Shown here: piece by piece, positions 33,459 through 41,577 of the stretch
Layout of the letters: each line of letters opens with the position of its first letter
How positions within the stretch are numbered: position 1 is the stretch's first letter
Notes under the pieces: generated by a model
Seen by the model: the letters and a program-made list of their open reading frames with translations, nothing else
What the model was told of the DNA's origin: nothing
Database searches by the model: none
Assembly: GCA_050729515.1 (NCBI GenBank)
Contig: JBOHLG010000006.1
Location: 1-64,000 of the forward strand
Reading direction: 5' to 3'
Length of the DNA stretch: 64,000 nucleotides
Origin: Acaudatibacter sp050729515
GTDB lineage: Bacteria; Pseudomonadota; Alphaproteobacteria; Caulobacterales; Caulobacteraceae
Translations under genes and position numbers: made by a program

Positions 33459-34193
33459 ATGAACCGGGCTTCAATTTTCGGCATCTTGGCGGCGACGGCA
33501 CTGACCTCGGCCGCTCAGGCGACAACCTTGTATTCCAACGACTTCGAAAGCGCATCGACGACTGACCTGAGCGGCTCCACCGCCATCCTGGATGCTCCGA
33601 GCGGGAGCACGGACTTCCTCGGACCGCTCTCTACGGAAAACGGCACAGGGAGCGTCACGCTTACCCTGGATACAGCGGGCTATTCCTCCTTGACTCTGAC
33701 TTACGACGTCTACGCGATCATGACGCTCGATGGGGATGGCCCTGCAGGGGGCAATAGCCCGACCAATCAAGACGCCTTCATCACCAGCGTGACCGGCGGC
33801 CCGACCCTGGAAGACTACAGCTTTGCGAACTATTCGGGCGACACCCAGGATTACCCTGTCGCGGGCTCAAAACCTCAAACGGGCGCGACGGCGACCAACA
33901 CCCTCGGCTACGGCAATTCCGGCGATGCGACCTACGCCTTCACCTACACGTTCGTCCCGACTGGGAACACGACCGCAATCGTTTTCACCGGCCAGGACAA
34001 TCAGGGCACAGGCGATGAGTACTTCGGGCTGGACAACATTCAGGTGACCGGCGTTCCGAGCGTCGTGGGCGGCGTGCCCGAGCCCGCCACCTGGGCGATG
34101 CTGCTGTTCGGATTCTTTGGCCTGGGCGGCCTTCTTCGCGCCCAGCGCCGGTCGGATCGCGGGGTCCGCGGTATCCAGCGCTCAGCCGCCTGA
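33459..34193 (+). CDS. Secreted PEPxxWA-CTERM sorting-domain protein
   Basis: 244 aa. A signal peptide (IFGILAATALTSAAQA) is followed by a Ser/Thr/Gly-rich beta-sandwich-like body beginning TLYSNDFESAS and containing Thr-rich strands (SVTLTLDTAGYSSLTLTYDV). The C-terminus is a sorting signal: VPEPATWAMLLFGFFGLGG, a short membrane span, then an Arg-rich tail (LLRAQRR). Such proteins are processed by exosortase-type enzymes and end up at the surface or in exopolysaccharide; no exosortase gene is in this window. Coupled to the 27-aa leader and followed by an intrinsic terminator, so it is a single-protein unit. Body function unknown. Confidence 0.85.
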   Translation: MNRASIFGILAATALTSAAQATTLYSNDFESASTTDLSGSTAILDAPSGSTDFLGPLSTENGTGSVTLTLDTAGYSSLTLTYDVYAIMTLDGDGPAGGNSPTNQDAFITSVTGGPTLEDYSFANYSGDTQDYPVAGSKPQTGATATNTLGYGNSGDATYAFTYTFVPTGNTTAIVFTGQDNQGTGDEYFGLDNIQVTGVPSVVGGVPEPATWAMLLFGFFGLGGLLRAQRRSDRGVRGIQRSAA

Positions 34194-34227
34194 TCAAGCG
34201 CCCGGTCGATCTCGATTATCCCATTGA

Positions 34228-34258
34228 AGGCCCGACGACGGATGTCGGGCCTCCTTTG
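34228..34258 (+). terminator. Intrinsic terminator after the PEP-CTERM gene
   Basis: A 9-bp perfect stem (AGGCCCGAC at 34228-34236, GTCGGGCCT at 34244-34252), 7-nt loop and a short CCTTTGT tail, 35 bp past the stop codon. Confidence 0.7.
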
Positions 34259-34421
34259 TCGAGCGTCGCGCTCAAATGGGAGGGGCCAGGCAGGAGCCCC
34301 GCTCGAACCCAGAAACGCCCCGGCAAAGTTGACATCGTCGGGATCGGCGCTTCAATCCCAGCGGCATCCATAACCAGAGGGCGTCAGGCCGGCGACGGTG
34401 CGCCTGAACCGGGAGGGCGCG

Positions 34422-35048
34422 ATGACTCTGGAGATCGTCGGCGCGGGTCTGGGGCGCACCGGAACCATGTCACTCAAGCTCGCTCTCGAGCAGCTCGGCT
34501 TCGGGCCCTGTCATCACATGTTCGAGGTCTTCCGGCGCGCCGATCGCCTGATCCCGCTGTGGCAGGCGGTAGGGGATGGAAAGCCCGATTGGGAGGCGAT
34601 CTTCGAGGGATTTTGTTCCACCGTCGACTGGCCGAGCGCGACCTACTGGCGCGAACTTGCCGCCTATTATCCGACCGCCAAGGTGATCCTCTCGCTGCGC
34701 GATTCCGAAGCGTGGTGGCGTTCGACCCAGTCGACGATCTTCGCGCCGCGCGATGAGGCGCCGGGGCCGTTTCAACGGATGGTCGAGTCCACGGTTGGGG
34801 TGATGTTCGATCAGAAGCTCAACGACCATGATCTGGCGATTTCGGTCTTCGAGCGCCACAACGCCGCGGTGAAGGCGGCGATTCCGGCCGAGAGGCTCCT
34901 CGTCTACGATCTCGCCGATGGCTGGGATCCGCTTTGCCGATTTCTCGACGTCCCGGTCCCCGACACGCCCATGCCCAAGGTCAACACGACCGAGGAATTC
35001 CGCTCCCGCGTCCGTCAGGCGGTGGAGAGCCGGAGCCAGGCAAGCTGA
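34422..35048 (+). CDS. Sulfotransferase family protein
   Basis: 208 aa from the ATG at 34422, preceded by GGGAGGG. The N-terminus IVGAGLGRTGTMSLKLALEQLGF is the 5'-phosphosulfate (PSB) loop of PAPS-dependent sulfotransferases of the Sulfotransfer_4 group; VILSLRDSEAWWRS in the middle matches the 3'-phosphate-binding segment with the conserved Arg and Ser. The predicted reaction is transfer of sulfate from PAPS to an unknown acceptor. A TTGACA at 34329 with TCAATC 17 bp later may be its promoter. No sulfate-activation genes are near. Confidence 0.87.
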   Translation: MTLEIVGAGLGRTGTMSLKLALEQLGFGPCHHMFEVFRRADRLIPLWQAVGDGKPDWEAIFEGFCSTVDWPSATYWRELAAYYPTAKVILSLRDSEAWWRSTQSTIFAPRDEAPGPFQRMVESTVGVMFDQKLNDHDLAISVFERHNAAVKAAIPAERLLVYDLADGWDPLCRFLDVPVPDTPMPKVNTTEEFRSRVRQAVESRSQAS

Positions 35049-35054
35049 TCGCGA

Positions 35055-35465
35055 TCAAGGCTTCGCGCCCTTGGGAAGGGCGGCGACTTCGGCCGGCGTC
35101 AGGCGCGTCACGCGGGTGACCAGGCAACGTTCGGGGATCGGGCCCGAGCGATCGTAGATCTCGACGTCATTGTTGGTCCCCTGGCAGATCCAATCGCTGC
35201 CCCGCGAGCGCATCGCGATGCTCATGGTGAAATCAAGGTTCGGGCACGGGTTGAAAAGGTCAAGGCGGTAGTAGCGATCGACGCCGACCCGGACGTTCAC
35301 CGCCCTGGGACCCTGGGCGGCGAAGTTGTCGGCTTCCCTGGCCAGAAAACAAGACGTGCCCTCGCCGGCCGAAGCATGACGTCCTGGTTGGGCATGGACT
35401 GTCGGCGCAAGGGGAAAGGTCAAGGTGACGGCGAGAGCGGCGAGCGCGGGCGCGCGCGAAGTCAT
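35055..35465 (-). CDS. DUF6491-like exported small protein
   Basis: 136 aa. A signal peptide (ALAALAVTLTFPLAPTVHA) precedes a domain with four cysteines spaced as in DUF6491: SCFLAREADNF, VDRYYRLDLFNPCPNLDF, DWICQGTNNDVEIYD and RCLVTRVTRLTPAEVAALP. Two disulfides are likely in the periplasm. Function unknown. Its ATG overlaps the stop of mnmC (ATGA), so it is translated after that gene. Family name is from memory of the Cys pattern and should be treated as probable. Confidence 0.75.
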   Translation of the reverse strand: MTSRAPALAALAVTLTFPLAPTVHAQPGRHASAGEGTSCFLAREADNFAAQGPRAVNVRVGVDRYYRLDLFNPCPNLDFTMSIAMRSRGSDWICQGTNNDVEIYDRSGPIPERCLVTRVTRLTPAEVAALPKGAKP

Positions 35466-37279
35466 TGGCTTGCTCCTATCTTCGGGGGCCTGTCTGCAAA
35501 ACCCCGCCGACGGGCAGCCCGTTCCGAGAACCTGGACGGGGAAATGATCCTCTGGAGTGAAGCGGGCAACGGAGAGGCAAGACCCAGGGCTTCGCTCACC
35601 AGATGCTCGGCCAGCAGCGGCGCCAGGGTGAAGCCTCGGGATCCCAGGCCACAGAGGGTGTAGAGGCCCCGGTCGATGGGGCCGACCAAGGGAAGATAGT
35701 CGGAGGTCGCGGCCCGCACGCGCGCAATCGAGGTGCGGGGAGCCGCGGCCAGCCGGTCGCCCAGGCGCGGCAATCTCCTTTGGACGAGATCGAGGACGCG
35801 GGCCTCGTCCGGACCCCTCACATCATCGCCTTCATCATCACGGTCGTGAGTCGCGCCAAAGAACACGCCGCTCGCGGCGGGGAGCGCCCAGCCGCCGAAG
35901 GCGACGGCGGATCGGCAATCGATCCCACTGGCAAGGCTCGCCTGGCCGCGTACGGCCAGAAGGGCGAGATCGGGCCGAAGCCTGGCGCTCCCAAGTCCAG
36001 CCGCCAGGCAGACGATCTTGCTCTTGAAAATCTCGCCACCTTCCTCATCCAATCCTCGCCAACCCCCGGCATGGGCTTGGAGGACGGCGATCCGTCGACG
36101 CACCTTCCGCCCCTTCCACGCCGAGAGGAGCGCAGGCGGATCGAGCACAGTCGCCTGTCCGACATAAAGGCCGCAGCCGGCCGGCTCGCCGATGCGCGCG
36201 CCGGCTTCGGAAGCCGACAGAAGGGCCATGCTTCCGGGCGGAAAGAGGTCTGAATCGGCGATCTTGGCGAATCGACGCTGATCCTGCGGCGATCCCTCCA
36301 GCTGAAGCAGACCTCTCGCCACCACCGCGCCGGGAACGGCGCCATAGAGCCTCAGAGCCCGACGACTGGCCTGGGCGTAGAGCATGGCGGGGGCGGCGAG
36401 GCCGGCGTCGAGCCGCGGCCCTGCGAGGGCCGCGGGAAGCGCCGAGGCGCCATCGTCGGATTCGTACACGCAGGCCTCTTCCCCCACTTCGCCGAAGGCG
36501 CGTGCGAGGCTTGCCCCAGCGATTCCTCCACCGATGATCGCGATCGCGCCGCGGGAGGCTGCGCCGCGCCGCGTGTCCGATCCGCCGAGCCAGCGCGCCT
36601 CGAGCCTGTGGCGCTTGGCCCCAACTCCACGTAAGCGGGCGACGGCGAAACCGGCCTCCTCGAGTGCGCGACGAACGCCCCCAGCGGCGGTGTAGCTCGC
36701 CGCCCGCGCTCCACTCGCCGAGCGGGCGGCGAGAAGGCGCATCAGCTGCGGGCGCCACATGTCAGGATTGCGTTCGGGCGAGAAGCCGTCGAGGAACCAG
36801 GCGTCAGCGTGGCCGGTCCAGGCCTCCAGCGCTTCGGCCGCCTCCATGAAGGCGAGATCCAGGCTTGCAGAAAGCTCCGGAAAATCGATGCGGTGGAAGC
36901 CGCTCGCCAGGGGCGGCCACTGAGCGAGGAGCCGGGCGGCGATGTCGGTGAGCTCGGGCCAGGAGGCGAGCGCCCTAGCAGCGTCGCGCGAAGCCATCGG
37001 CCGCGCCTCGATGCTGAATACGGTGAGTTTTGCTCCGTCAGGGCGGGCGTGACGCCACAGATCTAAGAGGGCGAGGATGTTGCGGCCGCATCCGAAGCCC
37101 AGTTCCGCCACCGTGAACGTCCGACCTGCGCGCAACCGTTCGGGCAAGCCGCAGCCGGCGAGATAGACCTCTCGCGATTCAGCAAGACCGTCGAACCGGG
37201 AGAAGTAGACGTCGCCGAACTGCGGCGAGAACGGGATGCCCTCCTCGTCCCAGCCGACCTTCTGCCATTGGCGGATCAT
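35462..37279 (-). CDS. mnmC: Bifunctional tRNA wobble-uridine modification enzyme MnmC
   Basis: 605 aa. The N-terminal MnmD methyltransferase domain has FGDVYFSRFDGLAESREVYL, the SAM site VAELGFGCGRN and WFLDGFSPERNPDMW; the C-terminal FAD oxidase domain begins IAIIGGGIAGASLARAFG and ends with ATSDYLPLVGPI and the GLGSRGFTLAPLLAEHL motif. It removes the carboxymethyl group of cmnm5(s2)U34 and methylates the product to mnm5(s2)U34. The ATG at 37279 lies 10 bp past the terminator at 37289-37318. The downstream DUF6491 gene is coupled by a 4-nt overlap. Confidence 0.95.
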   Translation of the reverse strand: MIRQWQKVGWDEEGIPFSPQFGDVYFSRFDGLAESREVYLAGCGLPERLRAGRTFTVAELGFGCGRNILALLDLWRHARPDGAKLTVFSIEARPMASRDAARALASWPELTDIAARLLAQWPPLASGFHRIDFPELSASLDLAFMEAAEALEAWTGHADAWFLDGFSPERNPDMWRPQLMRLLAARSASGARAASYTAAGGVRRALEEAGFAVARLRGVGAKRHRLEARWLGGSDTRRGAASRGAIAIIGGGIAGASLARAFGEVGEEACVYESDDGASALPAALAGPRLDAGLAAPAMLYAQASRRALRLYGAVPGAVVARGLLQLEGSPQDQRRFAKIADSDLFPPGSMALLSASEAGARIGEPAGCGLYVGQATVLDPPALLSAWKGRKVRRRIAVLQAHAGGWRGLDEEGGEIFKSKIVCLAAGLGSARLRPDLALLAVRGQASLASGIDCRSAVAFGGWALPAASGVFFGATHDRDDEGDDVRGPDEARVLDLVQRRLPRLGDRLAAAPRTSIARVRAATSDYLPLVGPIDRGLYTLCGLGSRGFTLAPLLAEHLVSEALGLASPLPASLQRIISPSRFSERAARRRGFADRPPKIGASQ

Positions 37280-37288
37280 TGACTCATG

Positions 37289-37318
37289 AAAAAGGGCCGC
37301 CCGAGCGGGCGGCCCTTC
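37289..37318 (-). terminator. Intrinsic terminator of the Ala/Asn-rich lipoprotein gene
   Basis: An 11-bp perfect stem (37293-37303 with 37308-37318), 4-nt loop GAGC on the plus strand, and on the minus strand a TTTTTC tail. It lies between the lipoprotein gene and mnmC; its minus-strand polarity ends the lipoprotein transcript 40 bp after its stop. Confidence 0.8.
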
Positions 37319-37357
37319 CTCTTTGGGTCGAAGCGGTTCGCTTCGAGTAGGCGAGGC

Positions 37358-37648
37358 TTACTGGCTGTTGCCAGGCGCGGCGTTCGCCGGAGCCATATTG
37401 CCGGCCGCGGCAGGCGCGGCGGCGTTGGCAGCCGAGTTCGCAGCCGAATTGGCGGCGGCGGCGGCGGTGTTGGCGTCCGCGGCGGCGGTGTTGGCCGCGG
37501 CGTTGGCGCCGGCCGCAGCCGCGTTGGAGTCGGCCGCGGCCGCGTTGGCGTCAGCCGCGTTTCCGGCCGGCTTGTTGCATGCTGCGACAGAGAGCGCGGC
37601 GATGGCGGCGCCGGCGACGAGAACGGTACGAAGAACGGTTGAGGTCAT
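37358..37648 (-). CDS. Ala/Asn-rich low-complexity lipoprotein
   Basis: 96 aa. A signal peptide with lipobox (AALSVAAC, Cys24) is followed by about 70 residues made almost only of Ala, Asn, Asp and Ser in AANAAADAN-type repeats. The DNA is correspondingly repetitive (37440-37560). The composition suggests an extended or helical periplasmic lipoprotein, perhaps a spacer or wall-associated protein like small Lpp-type proteins, but no homologue is recognised. AAGGGACC precedes the ATG. Own terminator downstream; probably a monocistronic, well-expressed gene. Confidence 0.7.
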   Translation of the reverse strand: MTSTVLRTVLVAGAAIAALSVAACNKPAGNAADANAAAADSNAAAAGANAAANTAAADANTAAAAANSAANSAANAAAPAAAGNMAPANAAPGNSQ

Positions 37649-37796
37649 GGTCCCTTGTTCCTTTGGGTAAGGTTTCGGCGCCTTATTTCGCGACCAGACG
37701 CGCTGGAAAAATCCACCCGGACCCCCGGAAAGAGCACCGAGCCGCGGACGCTGGCGCGGACTATGCCCGGTTTGCGTCTCAAATCAAGCCCGGAGT

Positions 37797-38939
37797 TCAC
37801 GCTCCCGTGATCACTTTTTCGCCCGACGCGCGAATCGCTGGGCGGGAGCCCAACTCTTCAGGTCGCGGCCCGATATAGATTGACTGCGGCCGAATCAGCC
37901 GGCCCCCTCGCTTCTGCTCCTGCGCGTGAGCGATCCATCCGGGCGTCCGCCCCATTGCAAAAACGCAGGTGAAGACCTCGGGAGCGATCCCCAAAGCCTC
38001 CAGGAGGAGAGCGGTGTAAAATTCAACATTGGTCTGTAGGGACCGTTGCGGTTTTCGTTCCGCAAGGATCTCCAGCGCCGCCTTTTCCACGGCGTCTGCG
38101 AAAGCAAGACGGCCGGGGAGCTGGTCCGAGCTTCTCGCCAGCTTCCGGACCTCGGCCTTGAGCGCATCGGCCCTCGGGTCGCGGGCGCGGTAGATTCGAT
38201 GCCCAAAGCCCATCAGCCGCTCGCCGCGATCAAGCGCCGCTTCGAGCCAGGCGCGAGCCCATTGAGGATGGCCGATGGCGTCGAGCATCTCGATGACCGG
38301 CCCGGGGGCGCCGCCGTGGAGCGGGCCGGAAAGAGCGCCGATCGCGGCCGAAACCGCCGCGGCCAGCGAGGCGTGGGTCGAGGCGACCACCCGGGCGGCG
38401 AAGGTGGATGCGTTGAGCCCATGATCGACGACGGTGACGAGATAGGCGTCCAGAGCGGCCGCCTCCCCCGCCTCCGCCGGCGCGCCGCGCATCATCCGCA
38501 GGATATCGGCTGCGTGGGTGAGATCCGGATCGGGCCGGAGCGCTGCCTCTCCCCGTTTTCTTCGAACCAGCGCGGCGGTAACGACCGCCGGCGCGGCGAG
38601 CAGTCGGAGAGCGGCGTCGAGATCCTCCCCTTGATCGAAGCGGGCGCTGACGCTCTGGAGGGCGGCCATGGGCGAAAGCCCGATCAGCTCAGCCTCTAGC
38701 GCCTCCACCTCGACGAAGACGTCGGCGCGCGCCTTGCCGAGCGCGGGCGCCAGGTCCTCGGCAAGGGGATCGAAGAACCCTTCCCAGAGCCGGCGAGTGA
38801 TGGCCTCAAATCCGACCTTCCCAACGAGATCGGCAAGTTCGCTTCCCCGAATCACCAAGCGTCCGGCCTCTCCGTCGACCTCCGAAAGAATCGTCCTCGC
38901 CGCGACGACGCCCTCCAGTCCGTCCGATGCTTCCGCCAC
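37797..38939 (-). CDS. Citrate synthase/methylcitrate synthase family protein
   Basis: 380 aa from a GTG at 38939 with GGAGAG upstream. Motifs of the citrate synthase fold: VVAARTILSEVDGEAGRLVIRG at the start, DHGLNASTFAARVVAST, LSGPLHGGAPG (catalytic His), MGFGHRIYRARDPRADAL (second His) and TNVEFYTALLLEALGI, where the usual catalytic Asp of NVDFY is Glu, as in some CitA-type enzymes. Condenses oxaloacetate with an acyl-CoA, probably acetyl- or propionyl-CoA. Divergent from a paralogue fused to a DNA-binding domain. Confidence 0.9.
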   Translation of the reverse strand: MAEASDGLEGVVAARTILSEVDGEAGRLVIRGSELADLVGKVGFEAITRRLWEGFFDPLAEDLAPALGKARADVFVEVEALEAELIGLSPMAALQSVSARFDQGEDLDAALRLLAAPAVVTAALVRRKRGEAALRPDPDLTHAADILRMMRGAPAEAGEAAALDAYLVTVVDHGLNASTFAARVVASTHASLAAAVSAAIGALSGPLHGGAPGPVIEMLDAIGHPQWARAWLEAALDRGERLMGFGHRIYRARDPRADALKAEVRKLARSSDQLPGRLAFADAVEKAALEILAERKPQRSLQTNVEFYTALLLEALGIAPEVFTCVFAMGRTPGWIAHAQEQKRGGRLIRPQSIYIGPRPEELGSRPAIRASGEKVITGA

Positions 38940-38988
38940 ATCGCTCTCCTTGCATCCGCGATCAAATCATGGAACGTTCTCGCAAGTG

Positions 38989-39014
38989 GATCAAGATTGA
39001 TCAATATAATCAAT
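38989..39014. promoter_or_regulatory. Overlapping palindromes with TATAAT between two citrate-synthase genes
   Basis: GATCAA-GA-TTGATC (38989-39002) is a perfect 14-bp palindrome. It overlaps a second inverted repeat ATTGAT-N7-ATCAAT (38996-39001, 39009-39014) that encloses TATAAT (39005-39010), a perfect -10 box reading toward the HTH-citrate synthase gene 15 bp ahead. An operator covering the -10 box of a gene whose product carries a helix-turn-helix points to autorepression. Confidence 0.55.
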
Positions 39015-39025
39015 GTGAGGGTTCG

Positions 39026-40177
39026 GTGAGCGATGGCTGGATGACCGCCGGGGAAGCCGTGGCGAGGTTGGGAGTCCGCCATCAGACTCTCTACGCCTAC
39101 GCCAGCCGCGGACTTTTGACCGCTAGGCCCGATCCGGATGATCCGCGCGGCAGCCGCTACTTGTCTGACGATGTTGTCCACATGGCGGAGCGCAAGGCGC
39201 AGGGTCGCCGCCGCTCGGAGATCGCCCGCACGGCCATGGCCTGGGGCGAGCCGATCCTCCCTTCGGCGATCACGACAATCTCCTCGGGCCGCCTCTATTA
39301 TCGCGGCCGCGACGCTGTGCTCCTCGCCGGGAGCGAGAATTTGGAAACGGTCGCGCGCCTTCTGCGCGGCGGTCACGGCGTCGCCCTCAAGAAGAGGAAC
39401 CGAGAACCGCCGCCGAGCGGACCCACGGGCCGGCTGCGCGCGTTCGTATTTTTGGCTTCGCGGGCCGGAGTCGATCCGCCAGCCAGAGGACGGTCTCCGG
39501 TCGCGCTCGCCGCCGAGTCGACCAGCCTCATGGACGAGTTCGCCGACGCCGTGGCCGGTGGGGGCGCCGAGGGCCTGATCCATGAGCGGCTCGCCGGCGC
39601 CTGGGGGCTGGCGGCGGCCGACGCAGACGTTGTGCGCCGCGCGCTGGTGCTTCTCGCCGATCATGAACTCAACGCCTCGACGTTCGCGACGAGAGTGGCG
39701 GCCTCGACCGGCGCCTCGCTCGCTGCCTGCGCCCTGGCCGGGCTTTCGACCCTGTCGGGGCCGCTCCACGGGGGCGCGGCGGCGCGAGTCGAGATTCTGA
39801 TCGAAGAGGCGAAACGCATTGGCGCGCGACGGGCGGTCGAAAGCCAATTAGCGCTCGCCGGATCAATCCCCGGCTTCGGCCACCCCCTCTATCCGAACGG
39901 CGACCCGCGGGCTCGCGCTCTCGAAGAGGCGGCCTCGCTCCCAATCCTGTCGGAGTTAAAGGCCGCGGTCGAGGCGGCGACCGGCGAAAGGCCCAATGTC
40001 GATTTCGCCCTCGCCGGCCTCACCCATAGCCTGCGACTACCGTCGGAAGCGCCCTTCATCCTCTTTGCTGTGGCGCGGCTCTCCGGATGGATCGCGCACG
40101 CTCTGGAGCAACTCGCCCTCGGCCGTCTGATGAGGCCCAGGGCGCGCTACGTCGGGCCGCCGCCGGAGAATCCCTAG
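39026..40177 (+). CDS. Citrate synthase homologue fused to an N-terminal helix-turn-helix domain
   Basis: 383 aa from a GTG at 39026 (GAGGG upstream; ATG at 39041 is the alternative). Residues 6-70 are a MerR/excisionase-type winged helix: MTAGEAVARLGVRHQTLYAYASRG, then GSRYLSDDVVHMAERK. The rest is citrate synthase with all three catalytic residues visible: LSGPLHGGAA (His), PGFGHPLYPNGDPRA (His) and ERPNVDFALAGL (Asp). The protein could be both enzyme and regulator that senses its substrate or product. It ends in a 4-nt convergent overlap with the NDUFA9-like gene. Known domain combination in alphaproteobacteria, but I know of no described function. Confidence 0.85.
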   Translation: MSDGWMTAGEAVARLGVRHQTLYAYASRGLLTARPDPDDPRGSRYLSDDVVHMAERKAQGRRRSEIARTAMAWGEPILPSAITTISSGRLYYRGRDAVLLAGSENLETVARLLRGGHGVALKKRNREPPPSGPTGRLRAFVFLASRAGVDPPARGRSPVALAAESTSLMDEFADAVAGGGAEGLIHERLAGAWGLAAADADVVRRALVLLADHELNASTFATRVAASTGASLAACALAGLSTLSGPLHGGAAARVEILIEEAKRIGARRAVESQLALAGSIPGFGHPLYPNGDPRARALEEAASLPILSELKAAVEAATGERPNVDFALAGLTHSLRLPSEAPFILFAVARLSGWIAHALEQLALGRLMRPRARYVGPPPENP

Positions 40178-41151
40178 AACCCGGCTTCGGCCGCCGCGGG
40201 ATTCGGCGCTGAGTACTGGCCTCCCTTTCGGTAACGCCAGAGGTAGGTGGGGATGATCGCCTCCGCCGCGGTGGCCGCGAGGCCAAGGTCGGAAAGCCCT
40301 AAGACGTCTTCGGCCACGATGTTGTCTCGACCAAGCAACTTCACCTGGTCGGTGGTGATCGGCGGCGTCAAGCCGAAGGCGGCGAAAAGATCGCCTAGGG
40401 ACCCGAGCGCCATGGCGACCGGAACAGGGACCGGCGCCAGGATCCGGCGCCGTCCGGTCTCGGCGAGGACCAGGGCCATGAGGTCGCGAAAGCTGTAGAT
40501 CCGTGGCCCGCCGAGTTCGAAGGTGCGCCCCGCGTCCCGCGGGTTGGCGAGAAGCCGCGCCGCCGCCTCGGCGACATCGCCGACGAAAACCGGCTGGAAC
40601 CTGGTCGCGCCGCCGCCGATCAGAGGCAGCGCCGGGGCTATCGCCGCCAGGGCCGCGAAGCGATTGAAAAAGTCATCCTCCGGCCCGAAGACGACCGACG
40701 GGCGGAGGATCGAAGCGGCGGCGAAGGCCGCGCGCACCGCCGACTCGCCTTCGGCCTTGGTGCGCGCATAGCGCGAAGCTGAGGAAGCGTCCGCGCCGAT
40801 CGCTGAAAGATGGACGAGGCTTCGCGTCCCGGCCGCCCGAGCTTCCCGGGCGATGGTCGCGGCCCCTTCGACATGGATCAGGGGGAAGCGCTGTCGACCG
40901 GATTCGAAGAGGACGCCCACGGCGTTGACTGCCGCCTGCGAGCCATCGAGAGCACGAGCCGCCGAGTCGCGGTCGCGCAGATTCGCCTGGACGATCTCGA
41001 TCTGCCCAACATCGCCCATCGGACGAAGACGGTAGGCTCTTTCAGGTCGGCGGACTGCGACCCGTATTCGCCATCCATCCCGCGCGAGGGCTCGCACGAT
41101 CTGGCTGCCGATGAAGCCCGAGCCGCCGAATACGGTCGCCAGTTGCGCCAT
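40174..41151 (-). CDS. NDUFA9-like NAD(P)H-binding protein (complex I accessory type)
   Basis: 325 aa. Atypical SDR with N-terminal Rossmann motif TVFGGSGFIGSQIVRALARDG, then HLSAIGADASSASRYARTKAEGE (the SDR Tyr/Lys region) and RPSVVFGPEDDFFNRFA, the signature of the NDUFA9/YbjT-like group. The C-terminal part has SFRDLMALVLAETGRRR and a quinone-biosynthesis-like helical end. In mitochondria and alphaproteobacteria these proteins associate with NADH:quinone oxidoreductase; a ubiquinone-related role is also possible. No nuo genes are in the window. Confidence 0.85.
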   Translation of the reverse strand: MAQLATVFGGSGFIGSQIVRALARDGWRIRVAVRRPERAYRLRPMGDVGQIEIVQANLRDRDSAARALDGSQAAVNAVGVLFESGRQRFPLIHVEGAATIAREARAAGTRSLVHLSAIGADASSASRYARTKAEGESAVRAAFAAASILRPSVVFGPEDDFFNRFAALAAIAPALPLIGGGATRFQPVFVGDVAEAAARLLANPRDAGRTFELGGPRIYSFRDLMALVLAETGRRRILAPVPVPVAMALGSLGDLFAAFGLTPPITTDQVKLLGRDNIVAEDVLGLSDLGLAATAAEAIIPTYLWRYRKGGQYSAPNPAAAEAGF

Positions 41152-41317
41152 TGAATCGAGAATCCGCGCCGAAGCCGCCTCACCGGCCGGTCGGGGCCGG
41201 ATTAGACGAGCCGAAGATGCGGTGCAACGCGCCTTGCTTGACGTGGTGGGACCGAGGCCCTATGCGTCGCCGCCTCGCGCGCGGGGGCCCTCGGACCTAC
41301 CCACGGCGTGCAGCCAT

Positions 41318-41404
<87 letters not shown>

Positions 41405-41409
41405 GTGCG

Positions 41410-41471
41410 TGTCAGGCGCGGCGGACTCCGCTCTGCCTGACAGGAAGGTTCCTTCCGCCGCGCGACGCGGC
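41410..41471. repeat. Three abutting perfect hairpins downstream of tRNA-Leu
   Basis: Immediately after the tRNA: TGTCAGGC...GCCTGACA (41410-41417 / 41435-41442, with an inner GCGG/CCGC), GGAAGG-TT-CCTTCC (41443-41456) and GCCGCG-CGA-CGCGGC (41457-41471). None has a plus-strand T tail, so they are not standard terminators; on the minus strand the last would be preceded, not followed, by T. They may be processing or structural elements of the tRNA-rnd intergenic region. Confidence 0.6.
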
Positions 41472-41577
41472 GGCGGAAAACGGCCATTGAAGGGCCTTGG
41501 CGGGAGGAGCTTCCTATTTAGAGTCGTTGAGCCGGCCCGCGAGCGCCGGCCATCAGGCTTAGCGAGGAAGCACACGA

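Noticed and set aside
37440..37560. Short GC-rich repeats suggestive of a CRISPR or satellite
   Set aside because: The repeats encode the Ala/Asn tract of a lipoprotein in frame; no spacer-repeat structure.
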